Below are positions 54,201 to 62,649 of a DNA stretch of 64,000 nucleotides, piece after piece. The notes below the pieces were generated by a model. The model ran no database searches, was not told the origin of the DNA, and was given only the letters and a program-made list of their open reading frames with translations. The translations under genes were made by a program, and so were the position numbers. This DNA comes from Nemertoderma westbladi (taxonomy: Eukaryota > Xenacoelomorpha > Nemertodermatida > Nemertodermatidae): contig JAUCBJ010004610.1 in the NCBI GenBank assembly GCA_032718475.1, positions 1 through 64,000 of the forward strand, written 5' to 3'. The first letter of the stretch is position 1. Every line of letters starts with the position of its first letter.

Positions 54201-54937
54201 GTAAAGGGAAGCTTGATTGGTCGTGGCTCGGCGCCAGAAGGACTGCCATGGATCACCCCCAATAGGATCTGGGTCACCACCATCACTGTGGAGTAGGCAA
54301 GCACCAAAAGCACGTTGCATCAGCGCATCAATGTCAACTTGGGTTGAGGGAGAGACTTCTGGATCTTCCAGGGTTATACATCCGTCATCATAGATTGGGA
54401 CCTCAATTATAGTCGAGTCAAGAATTGAATGTTCCTGTTCGAAGGGGGCATCTTTTATTGTCTCACTAGCGCACTCATCCATTAAAACAACATTGTCAGG
54501 AATCACGGCGTTGGTATTGACATTCTGTACCCGGACCCGCCATGCATTAAGATTGCGACACAAGCCATTAGTAGATGGTTGGCAGTCTGAACAAAATGTG
54601 TTTTTCTTCCTGCACTTACAGTTTAAGCAGGAACCTGATCTACACGAACAACAATGCTGGCTTTGGCTCATCTCCATTCCAGTAGACTGAATTATTACTT
54701 ATTTAAATTAATAAATTTGTATTCCTCAACTTAGCTATTTTTTTTTTTTTTCAAAATAATTAATAAACTAAATTTAACAATTTATTATAAATCGTATTTT
54801 TGTGGCAACAATTACGAAATAGCTAGTAATTAAAACAAAATTAAACCTGGAAATTTACTCTGAAAATTTAGTCACACTCCTCTTATTCAAAATTCTAGAA
54901 TCCAATTACTATATGGATATAATTACTATATATATAT
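51290..54937 (-). mobile_element. R2-type LINE with restriction-like endonuclease
   Basis: This 3648-bp element is flanked by a perfect 16-bp duplication and has a single ORF of 1071 aa. The 5' UTR (minus strand, 54678-54937) and the 3' UTR (51290-51461) are AT-rich. It inserted in the antisense direction into the second Penelope-like element. The intact ORF and perfect duplication suggest a recent event. Confidence 0.9.
51462..54677 (-). CDS. R2/NeSL/Utopia-like RT with C-terminal REL endonuclease
   Basis: 1071 aa. An N-terminal cysteine cluster (residues 8-41: CCSCRSGSC, CKCRKKNTFCSDC, LCRN) resembles CXC/TSO1-type DNA-binding motifs. RT: GGAGPGGADALHWQDML (about 349), LIALDKCPGVRPIGVGEALR, VLLVDASNAFNAVNR (motif A), REGFTQGDPLAMLGYASSVF (motif B), VWYADDAQNA (motif C, about 567), LGPSYGYYPEPDKC. 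C-terminus: zinc motif CDGCGDAFSLTHALDC (about 869-885), KKGGLVTLRHNEVRD, then a restriction-like nuclease signature GLRADLSVRGYW...RRALFDVRVVD (about 936-957). R2-group elements are usually site-specific; the exact clade cannot be settled by eye. Start is the first of two Met codons. Confidence 0.9.
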   Translation of the reverse strand: MEMSQSQHCCSCRSGSCLNCKCRKKNTFCSDCQPSTNGLCRNLNAWRVRVQNVNTNAVIPDNVVLMDECASETIKDAPFEQEHSILDSTIIEVPIYDDGCITLEDPEVSPSTQVDIDALMQRAFGACLLHSDGGDPDPIGGDPWQSFWRRATTNQASLYTVPGGAVGRLYSTTLCAEVEALSNGRVNSERLMVFEVVMLQRDKQVVKGADIRRLLKRHIELWQQESYSELLVEMDRCQRGFTRQRVVSKADEQNHRERVFTRLILQGRERDAVRWFTERDQGGVLDVQAEIDVKGEKKRVLDILQAKHPCPTPPSMDSLHNLNKELPVLENVDITANHVEAVARSLHGGAGPGGADALHWQDMLLYRATASSRLREAVASLVRRLANQVVEWSSIRALMACRLIALDKCPGVRPIGVGEALRRVLGKCMAETTRIDVQQLCGTDQLCSGLSAGIEAAVHAVRDLWEGHQGDGWGVLLVDASNAFNAVNRVTALWNIRVLWPRCSRFLFNTYRGYAYLIVRGKQGLVILLSREGFTQGDPLAMLGYASSVFPLIIKLKNPDIWTQVWYADDAQNAAALTALRDWFILLTKLGPSYGYYPEPDKCLLVVEDSDISMARELFRDLGIQVNGRGIVKGTRTLGGFVGDATLQADFISLKVARWEQAVARLSGVAVNHPQAAYAAFTRSLQCEWDYLQRVVPIDTREAPTPYATIEKMVADTFVPAILGGPVTPSERDLFAQPTRFGGLSVRNPVETAAQSYKTSREGTALAVAAIKGEIEFSFTDHQSCQKTAQHNLRLWKHAKSEEVHDNLIHSFTPERIRTIQRAVSERTSGWLTVAPVARNHFDLSANEFRDGLSLRYGRPLVGAPARCDGCGDAFSLTHALDCKKGGLVTLRHNEVRDTQGDLFGLAFPESCIMREPVIREANEENGVVGLRADLSVRGYWQPQRRALFDVRVVDPDAPSYVARSISSILIDAETQKKSKYHDACTLRQADFTPLVVSVDGVLGPEYSMTLKRLADRLSTKWMKPYSCVMGWVRARMSFGVLRATCACFRSSRTKWRSIGVDDGAGIPLGI

Positions 54938-54953
54938 CGTCATCTAATAAAAT
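54938..54953. repeat. 16-bp target-site duplication, right copy
   Basis: Partner of 51274-51289; the Penelope-like sequence resumes immediately after it with GGATTCAACAACAG. Confidence 0.93.
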
Positions 54954-55207
54954 GGATTCAACAACAGAATAAAAGATTTGCCCCCTTTCCCACTTCAGCA
55001 AAACTTATTTCTGTAGACATTACAAACTTCTTCCCTTCAGTGGATAACAATGACATAATGGGTATTGCAGCAGTTAGGAGAACAATTACGGAACACCCAG
55101 ATTTATTACTAGAAGACTCTCCCCCAGTAGAATGTTTGACTGAAGCTCTAGAATTATGTTTAAATTGTAATAATTGTAGTTTTAATGGAAAACATTACAC
55201 ACAAGTG
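54954..55207 (+). pseudogene. Penelope-like element: RT motif A block
   Basis: Between the two insertions the frame reads FAPFPTSAKLISVDITNFFP, SVDNNDIMGIAAVRRTITEH, CLTEALELCLNCNNCSFNGK and HYTQV. SVDITNFFPSVD is RT motif A with its catalytic Asp. It continues at 59822 as DGSAMGPSYSCSYTD. Confidence 0.87.
55203..55207. repeat. 5-bp target-site duplication of Transib, left copy
   Basis: AAGTG, repeated at 59817-59821. Five bases is the characteristic duplication length of Transib and of RAG-mediated transposition. Confidence 0.9.
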
Positions 55208-55245
55208 CACAGTGGGCCAGAAACCCTGTTTTGCGGCCAAAATTC
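55208..55245 (+). promoter_or_regulatory. left Transib terminus (RSS-like)
   Basis: Heptamer CACAGTG (55208-55214) is identical to the consensus V(D)J RSS heptamer. After 22 bases lies CCAAAATTC (55237-55245), a 6-of-9 match to the RSS nonamer ACAAAAACC. The heptamer is certain; the nonamer reading is speculative in AT-rich DNA. Confidence 0.6.
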
Positions 55246-55536
55246 ATTATTTCTAAAAATATTCATGATTTGAGCACAATTTTTAACCTGTAAGGGTTTT
55301 CGACAGCGGCGAATCTTCTGAGATGGGTTTCAAATTCTCAAATGGTAGCTTTGTGCCATTTCTGGCACGTGCCAAAATCGGCATATTTGGCAAACACAAT
55401 AGACACAGGCAGAATGGCACAGATTTCGGTTTCACAAGGTTTAACAGGGTGCTGAAGCGTTAACAAATGGTTTCAAATTCTCTAGTACCGTAGAAGTGAC
55501 TTTTGAGCTTGTGGCACATGGCACATGTGTTAAGAA

Positions 55537-56180
55537 TGGCACAAAATATCAAAATCTCTATTGCTTCATAGAAATGTTGCATTTTCGGTATTTATAGGTT
55601 TTCAAAGGTGGTGATTAGATTACAAATTGTTTCGAATTATCTAGTGGCACATAGGTGCCACTTTTTAGCATTTGGCACATGTGTTTAGCATGGCACAAAA
55701 TATCAAAATATCTATTGCTTCATAGAAATGTTCCATTTTCGGGATTTATAGGTTTTCAAAGGTGCTGATTCGATTACAAATGGTTTCGAATTATCTAGTG
55801 GCACATAGGTGCCACTTTTTAGCATTTGGCACATGTGTTTAGCATGGCACAAAATATCAAAATATCTATTGCTTCATAGAAATGTTCCATTTTCGGGATT
55901 TATAGGTTTTCAAAGGTGCTGATTCGATTACAAATGGTTTCGAATTATCTAGTGCACATAGATGCCACTTTTTAGCATTTGGCACATGTGTTTAGAATGG
56001 CACAAAATATCCAAATCTCTATTACTTCATAGGAATGTGCCATTTTCTGTTTTTATAGGTTTTCAAAGGTGGTGATTAGATTACAAATTGTTTCGAATTA
56101 TCTAGTGGCATATAGGTGCCACTTTTTAGCATGTGGCACATGGAATATCTGTTTAGCATGGCACAAATTATCACACACAA
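55537..56180. repeat. ~154-bp tandem repeat inside Transib
   Basis: The motif TGGCACAAAATATCAAAA starts at 55537, 55691, 55845, 55998 and (variant) 56158. Units also share GGTTTTCAAAGGTGCTGATT and TTATCTAGTGGCACATAGGT. Confidence 0.9.
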
Positions 56181-56310
56181 ATTTTCAAAGCTTTTGATGC
56201 GATTATTTTGACATGTTCCATAAAAGTGGTACAATTTCCTGCAAACTTAGTAAACTAAAGTATTTTTTCAGCATTGAGCTCTGCCACGACGTCAACGTGT
56301 TGCAGGGAGA

Positions 56311-56575
56311 CAGAGTTTGACTTTTTGTTTGACCTAAGGCTGGAAGCCAAAAACCAGAATGTTGGAGTCTTATTGGATCCCAAGCAAAGTGCATACTATA
56401 TGTGCTATTGGCTTTTTGTTTGACCTAATGCTGGAAGCCCAAAACCAGAATGTTGGAGTCTTATTGGATCCCAAGCCAAGTGCTTACTATATGTGCTATT
56501 GGCTTTTTGTTTGACCTATTGCTGGAAGCCTAAAACCAGAATGTTGGATTCTTACGGGATCCCAAGCTTATCAGT
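56311..56575. repeat. ~92-bp tandem repeat inside Transib
   Basis: Three units of CTTTTTGTTTGACCTAATGC ... CCAGAATGTTGGAGTCTTAT ... TGGATCCCAAGC start near 56311, 56411 and 56503, just 3' of the transposase stop codon. Confidence 0.9.
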
Positions 56576-56585
56576 ATACTAAATT

Positions 56586-58643
56586 TTAAAATATTTTGTC
56601 AACATCAAATGGTTTCAGAAGATGTAACACATCTTCAGGAATTGCAGTCCTTTTGATGTTGTTGGTAACGTTACGTAGTGATGAGATATATGGGTCTGAT
56701 GAACAAAGCAATCGGTTCATCAGATCACGGTTCGTATCAACCCTTGAAGATTTCCGCGAGAAACACTCTCTGAACCTCTTGAAATCTTTGTTTCGAGCTT
56801 CCTGTGCCTCTTCACTATACATGCCTATTGGCAAGGACAAAGATTTAATTGCAAGGTGTCCATGGATTAGGACCTTATGCATTGATTGTGGCATGTAGTA
56901 CCATGGAAAAAGGGTTACATAACGTCTAGCTGTTTCAAGGGCATATTCTTGAAATTTGTCAGCATCAACATCGAAGCCACAACAAAGAGAAATTAGGATG
57001 ATGTGCAGTCGATCTAGGAATGATTTGTCAATGCCAACTATTCTGGCAGAGACCTCAGCATTTTGGAATACCCTTCTTGCTGTATTTCCATCATTGGAAG
57101 TACCAGAGCCACCAGATTTGGGTTGATCTATGATTAACCCAAGTTCAGTATGAAACTGGTCTTGGATCAGTGCTTTCTCCGTTTTCATAATCTGCTTTGC
57201 AGTTTTACCCCTAACAGACCATACTTTAAGTGTTCTTCTGTAAGCTATATGCAGCAAGCATTCCAGAAAACGGATCCACTGATGAAGTGTGGAAAGACCA
57301 TGGTGGTACATGGAGTTCTTTTCTGTGACTTTTCTCTTCAACAGAAGGTCAATTTCATTCATAAATGAAGGTGTGGCGCCACACAAAGAACAACTTTGGC
57401 TGCTGTCAGTCATATCAGACAGCGCGGTGTGTACCTTGCCATCTATCATTGTTACATCAATGATGTGCATTACTGAGAGCTTAGACAGAGAGGTATCAGC
57501 AGGGATGACTTCACTACAGCTTGATTTTACATCAGCTATCTCTTTAAATAGCCTCTCTTGCTCATCGGTGATTCGCGTTTCTTTGGTATACTCGAAGCGA
57601 ACTGGTCTACAATATAAGGTAGACGAAGGATGGTGGTTTCGCCATACAACCTTATGATGTGGGCTGCATTCTGTAAAAGCTCGGAGTTCCAGTGGAACCA
57701 AGCATGTAATAAATATGGATGAGTCATCAGCAAAGTTTGCTCCAGAACTTGGAAGCTGTTTGTATGAGGACTGTCCAGTGCTCCCATCAAAACCCACCTT
57801 GCTTCGCAACACCATTCGGCAAATATCGCCCGTATTAGTGATGATTGAGTGAATTACTTCACTACTAGTGTCACAAATACGTTTGGTGGTATGGTCAAGC
57901 AGGTTTTGCAATGGGACAGATGCCTGATAATCCTGGGAAATTATTCCTAATGGGTAACACCTATTTTTGGCTTCCCGGACGTGATTGTATGCTGGGTAGA
58001 TGTTGACACCCTTAGAACATGCTTTGTTTCTGATTATCTGGTATATTGATTTACTTAATTTTCCATCGAGCATTAGTGCAAGAGCTTCATCATCAGAATA
58101 TACTACAGATGATTCGGGCTCGGTAGAAACATGCTTGATTATTTCAGATGTACGTTTTCTACCTTCAGCTTTCAAGGAAGCTGCAGTTGCTGCGACAAGA
58201 GCAGGAGTTTTAAATTCCGATGTTATTTCCTGTACTCGTCTGCGTTTCGTACGATCTGAAGCTTCCCCAAAGTCTATTGTTCTTCTACCTGATTTATTTT
58301 TGCGAGAAAAATAATTATTTTCTCCCGCCTCAACACTCATATGATCTTGCTGATGTTGTTGTTGCTGAGGTGTAACTGGCGATGGTAAACAATCACCTTC
58401 AGCTACAAAGGTCGAATGAAGCCATGCATAATTTTTATTTTCGAATTTAGACAGGATTCGACATGCTGATTGCCACTTAGCTCTGTACTTTATTAAGAAT
58501 GTTCTAAGAATTTTACCAACTTTCAAAGATGAGGCAGATGGGTTCTGCTCCATGACAAAATTTAAAAGAGCATCAAATTGAGTAATTGGGGATTTTCCCT
58601 CTAGGTTGGACCTGATATAATTATGTAGATCAATACGCAACAT
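56586..58643 (-). CDS. Transib transposase (RAG1-core related), intact
   Basis: A 685-aa uninterrupted ORF, within the usual Transib range. Recognisable blocks: KVGFDGSTGQSSYKQ (about 282-294, first catalytic Asp region), VVWRNHHPSSTLYCRPVRFE (about 333-350, a strongly RAG1/Transib-type signature), MIDGKVHTALSDM (about 398, second Asp region), the zinc C-x2-C CSLCGA (about 419), GNTARRVFQNAEVSARI (about 510, cf. the GNFARKL block of RAG1), and GMYSEEAQEARNKDFKRFRE (about 608, the Glu-containing helix, cf. SEGNESGNKLFRRFR in RAG1) followed by SDPYIS. The Gln/His-rich region near 95-105 and basic RRTIDFGEASDRTKRRR are probably a linker and NLS. No RING or zinc-binding N-terminus of vertebrate RAG1. 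Expected role: hairpin-forming cut-and-paste transposition acting on the CACAGTG ends. Confidence 0.92.
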   Translation of the reverse strand: MLRIDLHNYIRSNLEGKSPITQFDALLNFVMEQNPSASSLKVGKILRTFLIKYRAKWQSACRILSKFENKNYAWLHSTFVAEGDCLPSPVTPQQQQHQQDHMSVEAGENNYFSRKNKSGRRTIDFGEASDRTKRRRVQEITSEFKTPALVAATAASLKAEGRKRTSEIIKHVSTEPESSVVYSDDEALALMLDGKLSKSIYQIIRNKACSKGVNIYPAYNHVREAKNRCYPLGIISQDYQASVPLQNLLDHTTKRICDTSSEVIHSIITNTGDICRMVLRSKVGFDGSTGQSSYKQLPSSGANFADDSSIFITCLVPLELRAFTECSPHHKVVWRNHHPSSTLYCRPVRFEYTKETRITDEQERLFKEIADVKSSCSEVIPADTSLSKLSVMHIIDVTMIDGKVHTALSDMTDSSQSCSLCGATPSFMNEIDLLLKRKVTEKNSMYHHGLSTLHQWIRFLECLLHIAYRRTLKVWSVRGKTAKQIMKTEKALIQDQFHTELGLIIDQPKSGGSGTSNDGNTARRVFQNAEVSARIVGIDKSFLDRLHIILISLCCGFDVDADKFQEYALETARRYVTLFPWYYMPQSMHKVLIHGHLAIKSLSLPIGMYSEEAQEARNKDFKRFRECFSRKSSRVDTNRDLMNRLLCSSDPYISSLRNVTNNIKRTAIPEDVLHLLKPFDVDKIF

Positions 58644-59788
58644 TTTGTTTGTACTATTTTACTTAATATTTAAATATTATATTTGTGATAAGATGTATTT
58701 ATAGATTCTCATAAACTTTTAAAAAATGTGCTGTAATTTTAATTTATAGAGTAAGAAGTGATAGCAGAGCCAGAAGTGATTGCAAAGCAAGTTAACTCAA
58801 GATTATATAAGTCAATACTTGTATTTATTATACTAATTTAAGTCACATTGTGCAGTACATTGCATTATTCAAGTGACTGTCTGACTATGAGATATAATTA
58901 TCCAACATGACAAAGAAGTATTATACTTTCCATGCTGCTGCTTATATAAGACGATACCGGTATTTTATATACTAATTTAAAACACACTGTGCTGTGAAGT
59001 ACATCGCATTATTCCAGTATCCAGTAGTGACTGTCTGACTGTGAGGTATAATTCTCCAACATGACAATGAATCATTATACTTTCCATGCTGCTCCTTTAT
59101 AGTGGAATTGGCAGGTACAACCTACGCAATTAGCCAATCACAAAGCTCATGCATTAACAACCGCAATATTACAGAGCCATTGAGATTGGCTAAATGAAAC
59201 CAGATAAGAATAGTGAGTAGAGTAGATGATGGTGTCATGGCACTCAGAGAACCTGCAAACAGCCTAAAAGTCAAAATATCGTAAAATTCTGCTGGTCAAC
59301 TTTTTTGATTTCTCATAAAAGTAGCAGATGGTAGCAGCTAATTTTTGATGTTTTTCAACCATGAATGATCGAGTAACAAAATCTGATACAAATTTTTGCG
59401 GAGCTCAGCGGAGCTTTTTTTCCCTGGCTTCCTAAAATTTAAAATTATCACATTTTGTAAATATTTTAGAACATTTTACAATATAAATTTTAAACTATTG
59501 CCCCTACCAACTCGATTGTGTCATTTTTGGAATCTACTGGAAGAGTAGAACATTTTGAAAAAAAAAATTTTTCAATTTGAATAAAATGTTTTGATTTTAT
59601 TGGAAAAATATTTATTTTGTGTATAAAATGTGAAAATTGTGCAAAAAATTCTAGAATTTTGAAATTTTTGCCAAAATCAGAAAATTTTGAAATAAAAAAA
59701 TTTTTTTTTTGCTTTTTTTTAGTCAATATATATATCACCTTTAACTTGGGATGCCAAAAAAAAAAAATTTGAAAACATTATTTTTTTT

Positions 59789-59816
59789 GAGTTTTGACCA
59801 CCTCTGGCCCACTGTG
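59789..59816 (-). promoter_or_regulatory. right Transib terminus (RSS-like)
   Basis: Read inward on the minus strand: CACAGTG, 12 bases (GGCCAGAGGTGG), then TCAAAACTC, also a 6-of-9 match to the RSS nonamer. Spacers therefore appear as 12 here and 22 at the other end. Confidence 0.6.
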
Positions 59817-59821
59817 AAGTG

Positions 59822-60388
59822 GATGGGTCAGCAATGGGCCCATCATACTCTTGCTCTTACACAGACATTTTTGGTGCTGAATATATTGATACAGCAGTCC
59901 GAACTTCACCAAAGCCTCCAGAAGAATGGAAACGATTTAGAGATGATGGAATAGCTATTACACTTGAACAAGAAGATGAAGATATCGGTATTCTGATTGA
60001 CCACCTCAACAATACCGTTAAACCTGGGAAAATAAAGTTTAAATTAGAAGAATATGGAAGGAAAATTAATTACTTAGATTTAACTATATTTTTTGATGAC
60101 AATGGAATACTTCAAACAAAAATATACCACAAACCAACAGACGTCCATCAATATATATGTCCGCACTCAGCCCATCCGCACAGTCAACTTAAACACGTTC
60201 CATATGGGGTTGCCCTACGATTGAGGCGTACCAATTCACGAATGGAGGATTTAATGCAAGCACTTTATGAATATGGAGCAGCATTCATTGCTAGGGGTTG
60301 GAGAATGGCCGATGTTACTACACAATTTGCAGCGGCAGCTATTCAGACACAGTTAGAATCTCTACAAAATGATAAAAAAACGAAATAA
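59822..60388 (+). pseudogene. Penelope-like element: RT motifs B-E
   Basis: After the Transib the RT resumes: DGSAMGPSYSCSYTDIFGAE (motif B), WKRFRDDGIAITLEQ (motif C; RDDG, both Asp present), NYLDLTIFFDDNGILQTKIY, HKPTDVHQYICPHSAHP and LRLRRTNSRMEDLMQ. A stop at 60386-60388 (KKTK) interrupts before the endonuclease. Confidence 0.88.
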
Positions 60389-60504
60389 AAGTAAATATAC
60401 CATATTTTATGTTAGTAACACTGAACCTATATTAGGATCAATACAAAAGATAGTAGACAAACATACACCTATTCTAAGAACAGACATCAGGACCAAGCAA
60501 CTCA

Positions 60505-61080
60505 TTGACTCATAAAATAGTAAATATTAACCGTAGGGCCCCTACGCTAAAGGGAATTTTAGCTCCATCCAGTTTAACATCAAAGCAGAAGAACCAGGCA
60601 AATACAACACAGGCTGGATCTAAAAAATGTACAAGACAGAAATGTATACCATGTGAAGCGATAAAACCAACAAAACAATTCGGATTAACCTCGACCCGTT
60701 TGAAAACTAAATATGAAATTAAACAGCGCCTTACCTGTGATGACAAAGATATAATATATTTAGCAAAATGTAAAATATGTAACTTACAAGGAATCGGATC
60801 AACTGAAACATTTAAACCAAGGCTATCACAATATAAGTCTAATATAAAGAATCATAAGCCACAAACGACTATAGAGAAACATTTTTGTAAAAATGAAAAC
60901 CATGATTTTTCGCATTTCGAAATAACACCCATTGAAAAGGTCCATTACAAAGGCAGGGGAAAGAAAGATCAGCGACGGGAGATCCATACAAGGGAAGGAT
61001 ACTGGCAGTGCACCTTAAGAACAATCAAGCCATTTGGTCTCAACACTATAAATGAAGCGGTTTGCAATAATTTCGGCTAA
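60505..61080 (+). pseudogene. Penelope-like element: linker and GIY-YIG endonuclease
   Basis: The 191-aa frame includes VNINRRAPTLKGILAPSSL, the zinc linker KKCTRQKCIPCEA, LTCDDKDIIYLAKCKICNLQ and GIGSTETFKPRLSQYKSNIK (degenerate GIY-YIG with Arg in the R-x-H/Y-xxN motif), HFCKNENHDFSHFEITPIEK, and a terminal R-E-GYWQCTLRTIKPFGLN. It is separated from the RT by a stop and about 115 bp, so the original ORF is broken. Confidence 0.87.
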
Positions 61081-61631
61081 GCCGTATTTAATCCAGATCA
61101 GAGAACTCATTATGTAGACTAATTTACTGTAGACGCTTAATTTTCATGGAAACTGTAATGAATTAGCTATTTATTTATTTAATTATTTAAATCACTTGAA
61201 AAATAAATATTATATTATTTCGAAAGCTTGTGTAATTTCTTATAATTTTTATTTAACGTGGTTGATCTTGGTTTCCTTACAATTATATTTATATATTTAT
61301 ATATATGGCCATATATATACATACGATGGGTGTATCAGAGGTTGATTTTGATGCCCTGCCGAAAACAGGAAACATGGGGAACACGAATCGAGACTATCAG
61401 ACAGATAGTCACCTATCAGACACCTGATACTGGCTCCAGAAGTCGAGGAAATACAGCCAAGTACCTAACTGATCTACACCTTTTCAAGATGTAATTCCGA
61501 AAGTGTAATATGTATTTCTGAACTGTAATAAGAATAAAAATAGAATCATAATAATGCCTTAATGGCCAGGTGTACACTACAGTAGAATACTACTATTACT
61601 GTACTGGGCCTACTGTAAGTGTCACTGTCAT
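61081..61631. other. unassigned; contains a ~60-bp RTE scrap
   Basis: AT-rich. At 61427-61485, TACTGGCTCCAGAAGTCGAG and CAAGTACCTAACTGATCT match an internal piece of the RTE-like LINE (GSRSRGNTAKYLTDL) without neighbouring LINE sequence. Confidence 0.6.
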
Positions 61632-62548
61632 GGTTGAATTGAATTTTATTAAGAGCGGGGAACTGATTGAGACTGAGGAGCGTGCTATTGAGTTTGCACA
61701 AAGCTGGTGCTTCTCCTCTGTACTCTACAACCAAATGGGCAACCAACCCTATGTATTTGTCCTTTTCCGGGTTGTAATGCCCAATCCAAAATTACACTGG
61801 TGAAGGACAGGGGATTCATGCGGCTTGTTTGGCATTGCTCTCGTAATAAGCACAAATTAACTGCACATTCTGGAACATTGTTTGGGAAGAGTCGGTTAGA
61901 GTTTTGGCAGATTCTGGCCATTTCGTATTCGTTTGCTCTCAATGTTCGAATGCGTACTGCACAGCACATCTGTTGCTCGTCAACATTGTTAGGGTGCAAG
62001 GCAATGGATTTCTTGTTGACTGGTGCAATTTTATTACAGAATTAATGTACCAGGTGGTGCAATTTTATTGGAGAATTAATGTACCAGGATCAAGAGGTTT
62101 CACAGCCAATGGGTGGACCTACACATATTGTCCAAATCGATGAGACACTATTATGGTGGGGGAAAAAAATGGTATGGAAGCATGGTATGGAAACGCCCAG
62201 ATGATAAAGCCGCTCTACCACGTTTTGCAACGTGATGCAGAAACATGGAGAAGCATGTTACTGGTGGAACCAAAATACAGTCCAATGAAAATACGGTCTG
62301 CATATTGTGATGTGAATGTTGGCATAACAAATGCTACCAACTCATGGTCTGCTCCGACTGGTCTGACCAATGGAACAGGGACCTACATACATGAAACCGT
62401 CAACCATTCGGTTGAGTGGGTGAGTGCGACATGCACCCACAGCCCACACTCAACGTATAGAGTTAATGTTGGGTTATCCACAATAAGAAATGTACAACAC
62501 TGCAACTTATTGCTGGCCACCTGGCAGAATTTTGGTGGAGACTTTTAA
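61632..62548 (+). pseudogene. Merlin/ISXO2-like transposase, frameshifted
   Basis: Frames in series: MVELNFIKSGELIETEERAI with EFAQSWCFSS (61632 on), CPFPGCNAQSKITLVKDRGF, MRLVWHCSRNKHKLTAHSGT, LFGKSRLEFWQILAISYSFA (61740-61930), HIVQIDETLLWWGKKWYG (about 62120-62175; probable first catalytic Asp in IDE), and at the end TYIHETVNHSVEWVSATCTH. The order (Cys pair, GTxFxKSRLxFW, VQIDET, VNHSxxWV) follows ISXO2-like DDE transposases of the Merlin group. At least two frame slips. A histone-type stem-loop lies 86 bp past the stop. Confidence 0.6.
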
Positions 62549-62633
62549 ATCGCGTCCAACCTTTCTCGAATCTCCTTTTCAAACGTTACTACCCTTTCTG
62601 AATGTCTATACGACCTGACCTAACCAACCCAAA

Positions 62634-62649
62634 GGCCTTTTTCAGGGCC
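62634..62649 (+). terminator. histone-type 3' stem-loop
   Basis: GGCCTTTTTCAGGGCC forms a 6-bp stem (one T-G pair) with loop TTTC, preceded by CCAACCCAAA and followed by ACCA: all flanks match the metazoan histone mRNA 3'-end consensus. No histone gene lies upstream within the window. Confidence 0.8.

Larger units (their letters stand above)
55208..59816 (-). mobile_element. Transib transposon with CACAGTG termini
   Basis: The element is 4609 bp. Both ends begin CACAGTGGGCCAGA (14 bp, perfect inverted repeat), flanked by the 5-bp duplication AAGTG. It encodes one intact Transib/RAG1-like transposase on the minus strand. Two tandem-repeat blocks (55537-56180, ~154 bp; 56311-56575, ~92 bp) lie downstream of the ORF, and a ~150-bp direct duplication lies in the promoter side (58830-59100). 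No second ORF comparable to RAG2 is visible. It inserted into the RT of a Penelope-like element between HYTQ and DGSAMG, after or before the R2-type LINE (order not determinable). Confidence 0.93.
50440..61080 (+). mobile_element. second Penelope-like element, interrupted twice
   Basis: Coding blocks of one element lie at 50440-51289, 54954-55207 and 59822-61080. They are separated by an R2-type LINE (51290-54937, 16-bp duplication) and a Transib transposon (55208-59816, 5-bp duplication). Joined conceptually they follow the Penelope order: N-terminal region, RT and GIY-YIG. Frameshifts and stops show that the element is dead. Outer limits are uncertain. Confidence 0.87.

Noticed and set aside
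55208-59816. ProtoRAG (RAG1+RAG2) transposon
   Set aside because: No second ORF with kelch-like repeats is visible, and the transposase lacks the long N-terminal zinc region. Transib is the simpler call.
61707-62045. Minus-strand ORFs opposite the Merlin-like relic
   Set aside because: They are antisense shadows of the frames that carry transposase motifs.
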